Source: Desulfobacterales bacterium (GTDB taxonomy: Bacteria > Desulfobacterota > Desulfobacteria > Desulfobacterales > BuS5). From it: a stretch of DNA of 8,580 bases. How positions within the stretch are numbered: the first letter of the stretch is position 1; every line of letters begins with the position of its first letter. The notes below the pieces were generated by a model. It saw nothing but the letters and a program-made list of their open reading frames with translations, had not been told where the DNA came from and did no database searches. Position numbers and translations under genes: made by a program. The stretch is from contig JAGVGX010000013.1 in the NCBI GenBank assembly GCA_020056865.1, positions 1 to 8,580 of the forward strand. Reading direction: 5' to 3'. Below, one piece after another: positions 7,313-8,580 of this stretch.

Positions 7313-7453
7313 CTATGCTGGCCCATGACATGATGGTGCATGACACGATGGAGAATGACATGACGGTGCATGGCACGATGGGGCATGACATGACGGTGCA
7401 TGACAACTGGCAGTTGAGCAGGCTTTTTTTTCAACTTTTTTTGTCTTAAGCAT
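7313..7453 (-). CDS. Cys-His repeat RiPP precursor peptide (46 aa), candidate
   Basis: A short gene read from the sequence. The product starts MLKTKKVEKKA (an 11-residue Lys-rich leader) and continues ACSTAS, then five CHAPS-type pentapeptides (one is CHSPS) and a final CHGPA, ending at TAG. Cysteines fall at 12, 17, 22, 27, 32, 37 and 42, exactly every five residues; six are followed by His, and Pro recurs at 20, 25, 30, 35, 40 and 45. No membrane segment or signal peptide. The start is strongly supported by AAAGGAGGTGATC (7468-7456), 13 bases complementary to the usual 16S rRNA 3' end. It directly follows a radical SAM protein with a recognition domain and precedes a methyltransferase and a peptidase, which is why I read it as a modified-peptide precursor. 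A small metal-binding peptide is the main alternative. I do not recognise the family. Confidence 0.8.
   Translation of the reverse strand: MLKTKKVEKKACSTASCHAPSCHAPSCHAPSCHSPSCHAPSCHGPA
7316..7405 (-). repeat. Tandem 15-bp coding repeat with a 30-bp higher-order period
   Basis: Six 15-base units (consensus TGTCATGCACCRTCR on the - strand) encode the CHAPS repeats. The units alternate: serine codons run TCA, TCG, TCA, TCG, TCA, and the third codon is GCA in odd units but GCC, TCT, GGG in even ones. The array therefore seems to have grown by copying pairs of units. There are no spacers, so it is not a CRISPR array. Confidence 0.85.
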
Positions 7454-7455
7454 AT

Positions 7456-7468
7456 GATCACCTCCTTT
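7456..7468 (-). promoter_or_regulatory. Near-perfect Shine-Dalgarno site inside the end of the radical SAM gene
   Basis: AAAGGAGGTGATC lies just before the ATG at 7453 (seven bases from AGGAGG to the ATG). It spans the last codons (Glu-Arg-Arg) and the TGA stop (7460-7458) of the radical SAM gene. This couples the two genes and predicts very strong translation of the repeat peptide. Confidence 0.85.
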
Positions 7469-8580
7469 CAATAGAATTTGCCGGCAAGTTTGTTGTGATG
7501 AGATCTAAATCTTCCAGGCCGGACAGCGCTGTTTCACACTCTTTTAAAAATGTTTTTTCTGAAAGATCTTGCCCATATATGGGATAAAGGGTGTCACAGA
7601 TGGCTTTGATACTGTTTGAGCCGTTGCAAAGATTTAAAAAATCATTGCCAAAACGGTTAATTTTAGTGATTTCCACCTCATTATTTCTATGCATAAATAC
7701 AATCCATACACGTTTATGAGGATATTCAGACGTTATGATCCCTTTTTTAAGATCGTCAATTATTTTTGGAATATCATGATCAAATGTTGCAACTATAGCC
7801 TTTTTTTTTAGTTCAGGATACGGTACGCAGGTTTGGTATATATCGATATTACAGGTGTCTTTTTTTTGAGAACACTGGCCAATTGTGTTGGAAATGGACT
7901 CATAATCAAATATTTCATGAAGATGGCGCCACATGGATATTTCGTGTTGGTTTAAAAGGTGCTGCGCATACTTAAACAGATATTTATAACAGTCAGAGCC
8001 ATCTAATATCAATTGATTACGTGAGTATTTATTTTTGATCCATTGTAAGAACTGGATAAAAAGATCACCAATAGATTGTTGCAGGGCAATGCTGAGAAGC
8101 AAAAAGGATTTGGGATACAGGTTGATGATCAATGGAAAATAACTGGTTATCAGGTGTAGCTCTTCAAGAGAACGCCCTGGACAAGGCGTGTTATAAAAGC
8201 TACTGAAAATAAGTGGATAAGCATCGATAAGCGTGTTGTCTGAAGCAAGGCGTTTTTCTTTGTCAAACTCGAGACCTAATGAAAAATAGGTGTCCACATT
8301 ACGAACAAGCTGATTATTATATTGTTGAAAAAGATCAGTGCCTGGAAGCACAGTTGGCATTTGAAGTAACGGGTTGATGTTTCCTAGAATACCAGTTTTT
8401 AGAGCAAGCAGCAAGGTGGCATCGATATCTTCTTTTTCTTCTTCAGGAAATCCGATAACAAAGCTTAACGTAGGGATAATGCCCTGTTTGGTTGTTTGTT
8501 TAACCCGACAGTACAAGATGGCGGTATCAATTTTTTTGTTGATAAAGGCAAGCGTTTTTTTTGATCCTGAGTCTATGCCA
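7458..8580 (-). CDS. Radical SAM protein with C-terminal PqqD-like RiPP recognition domain (5'-truncated)
   Basis: The frame is open to the right edge, so the N-terminus, including the CxxxCxxC iron-sulfur motif and any B12-binding domain, lies outside; 373 residues are visible. They begin with GIDSGSKKTLAFINK and continue to SFVIGFPEE (about 39-47) and PTVLPGTDL, the later strands of a radical SAM barrel of the B12-binding/MiaB-Elp3-like type. A helical region without a recognised domain follows, with three cysteines in the pattern C-x6-C-x7-C (GQCSQ...DTC...QTC). The last about 75 residues (about 290-365; INRFGNDFLNLCNGS...LYPIYG) match the PqqD/RRE winged-helix pattern that binds RiPP leaders. 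The TTG at 8516 is internal. The stop overlaps the ribosome binding site of the repeat peptide gene. It is the likely maturase of that peptide; the chemistry (crosslink, methylation, epimerisation or other) cannot be told from this part. Confidence 0.87.
   Translation of the reverse strand, partial: GIDSGSKKTLAFINKKIDTAILYCRVKQTTKQGIIPTLSFVIGFPEEEKEDIDATLLLALKTGILGNINPLLQMPTVLPGTDLFQQYNNQLVRNVDTYFSLGLEFDKEKRLASDNTLIDAYPLIFSSFYNTPCPGRSLEELHLITSYFPLIINLYPKSFLLLSIALQQSIGDLFIQFLQWIKNKYSRNQLILDGSDCYKYLFKYAQHLLNQHEISMWRHLHEIFDYESISNTIGQCSQKKDTCNIDIYQTCVPYPELKKKAIVATFDHDIPKIIDDLKKGIITSEYPHKRVWIVFMHRNNEVEITKINRFGNDFLNLCNGSNSIKAICDTLYPIYGQDLSEKTFLKECETALSGLEDLDLITTNLPANSIERR

Noticed and set aside
7313..7315. 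TAG stop of the repeat peptide read as pyrrolysine, giving a longer peptide
   Set aside because: Downstream sequence loses the repeat pattern at once and runs into a terminator hairpin; no pyrrolysine genes are visible.
7313..7405. Short regular repeats suggesting a CRISPR array
   Set aside because: Units are 15 bp, contiguous, in frame and coding; there are no unique spacers.
8514..8516. TTG as start of the radical SAM gene
   Set aside because: The frame continues upstream with the radical SAM strand GIDSGSKKTLAFINK, so the true start is beyond the window.

Overview
The window looks like accessory chromosome of an anaerobic, AT-leaning bacterium. A glycyl radical enzyme (oxygen-sensitive chemistry) and a radical SAM protein point to an anaerobe. 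The style of the genes (glycyl radical enzyme of the benzylsuccinate-synthase/arylacetate-decarboxylase type, RiPP-like radical SAM genes, full Shine-Dalgarno sites) would fit a Desulfobacterota sulfate reducer, but that placement is inference, not proof. Both outermost genes run off the window.

Left part, + strand (1-1752): the 3' part of an OppD-type and a complete OppF-type ATPase of a peptide/nickel ABC importer. Next comes a 250-base spacer with a candidate promoter and a perfect 20-bp palindrome, then a 96-codon gene (2004-2294) for a secreted, extremely acidic, repeat-containing small protein. A 330-base convergent spacer (2295-2621) carries one strong and one weak terminator hairpin.

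Middle, - strand (5120-2622): an 832-aa glycyl radical enzyme with the C-terminal RVAGYSA glycyl loop and an ACIVP candidate cysteine loop. It has its own leader with an inverted repeat and a strong ribosome binding site. No activase or small subunit is visible.

Right part, - strand (8580-5313), the most interesting region, read as one operon: a radical SAM protein (partial) with a PqqD-like RiPP recognition domain at its C-terminus; a 46-codon gene too short for ordinary gene callers (7313-7453); a class I SAM methyltransferase with an N-terminal zinc ribbon; and an M19-type dipeptidase. The small gene encodes an 11-residue Lys-rich leader followed by seven cysteines spaced exactly five residues apart, mostly as Cys-His-Ala-Pro-Ser repeats. 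It is started from a near-perfect Shine-Dalgarno site built into the last codons and stop of the radical SAM gene, and is followed by a small terminator/attenuator hairpin. I read this as a RiPP cassette: repeat precursor, radical SAM maturase with its own recognition domain, methyltransferase and peptidase. I do not recognise it as a named system. The peptide importer genes and the glycyl radical enzyme are neighbours whose link to it is open.
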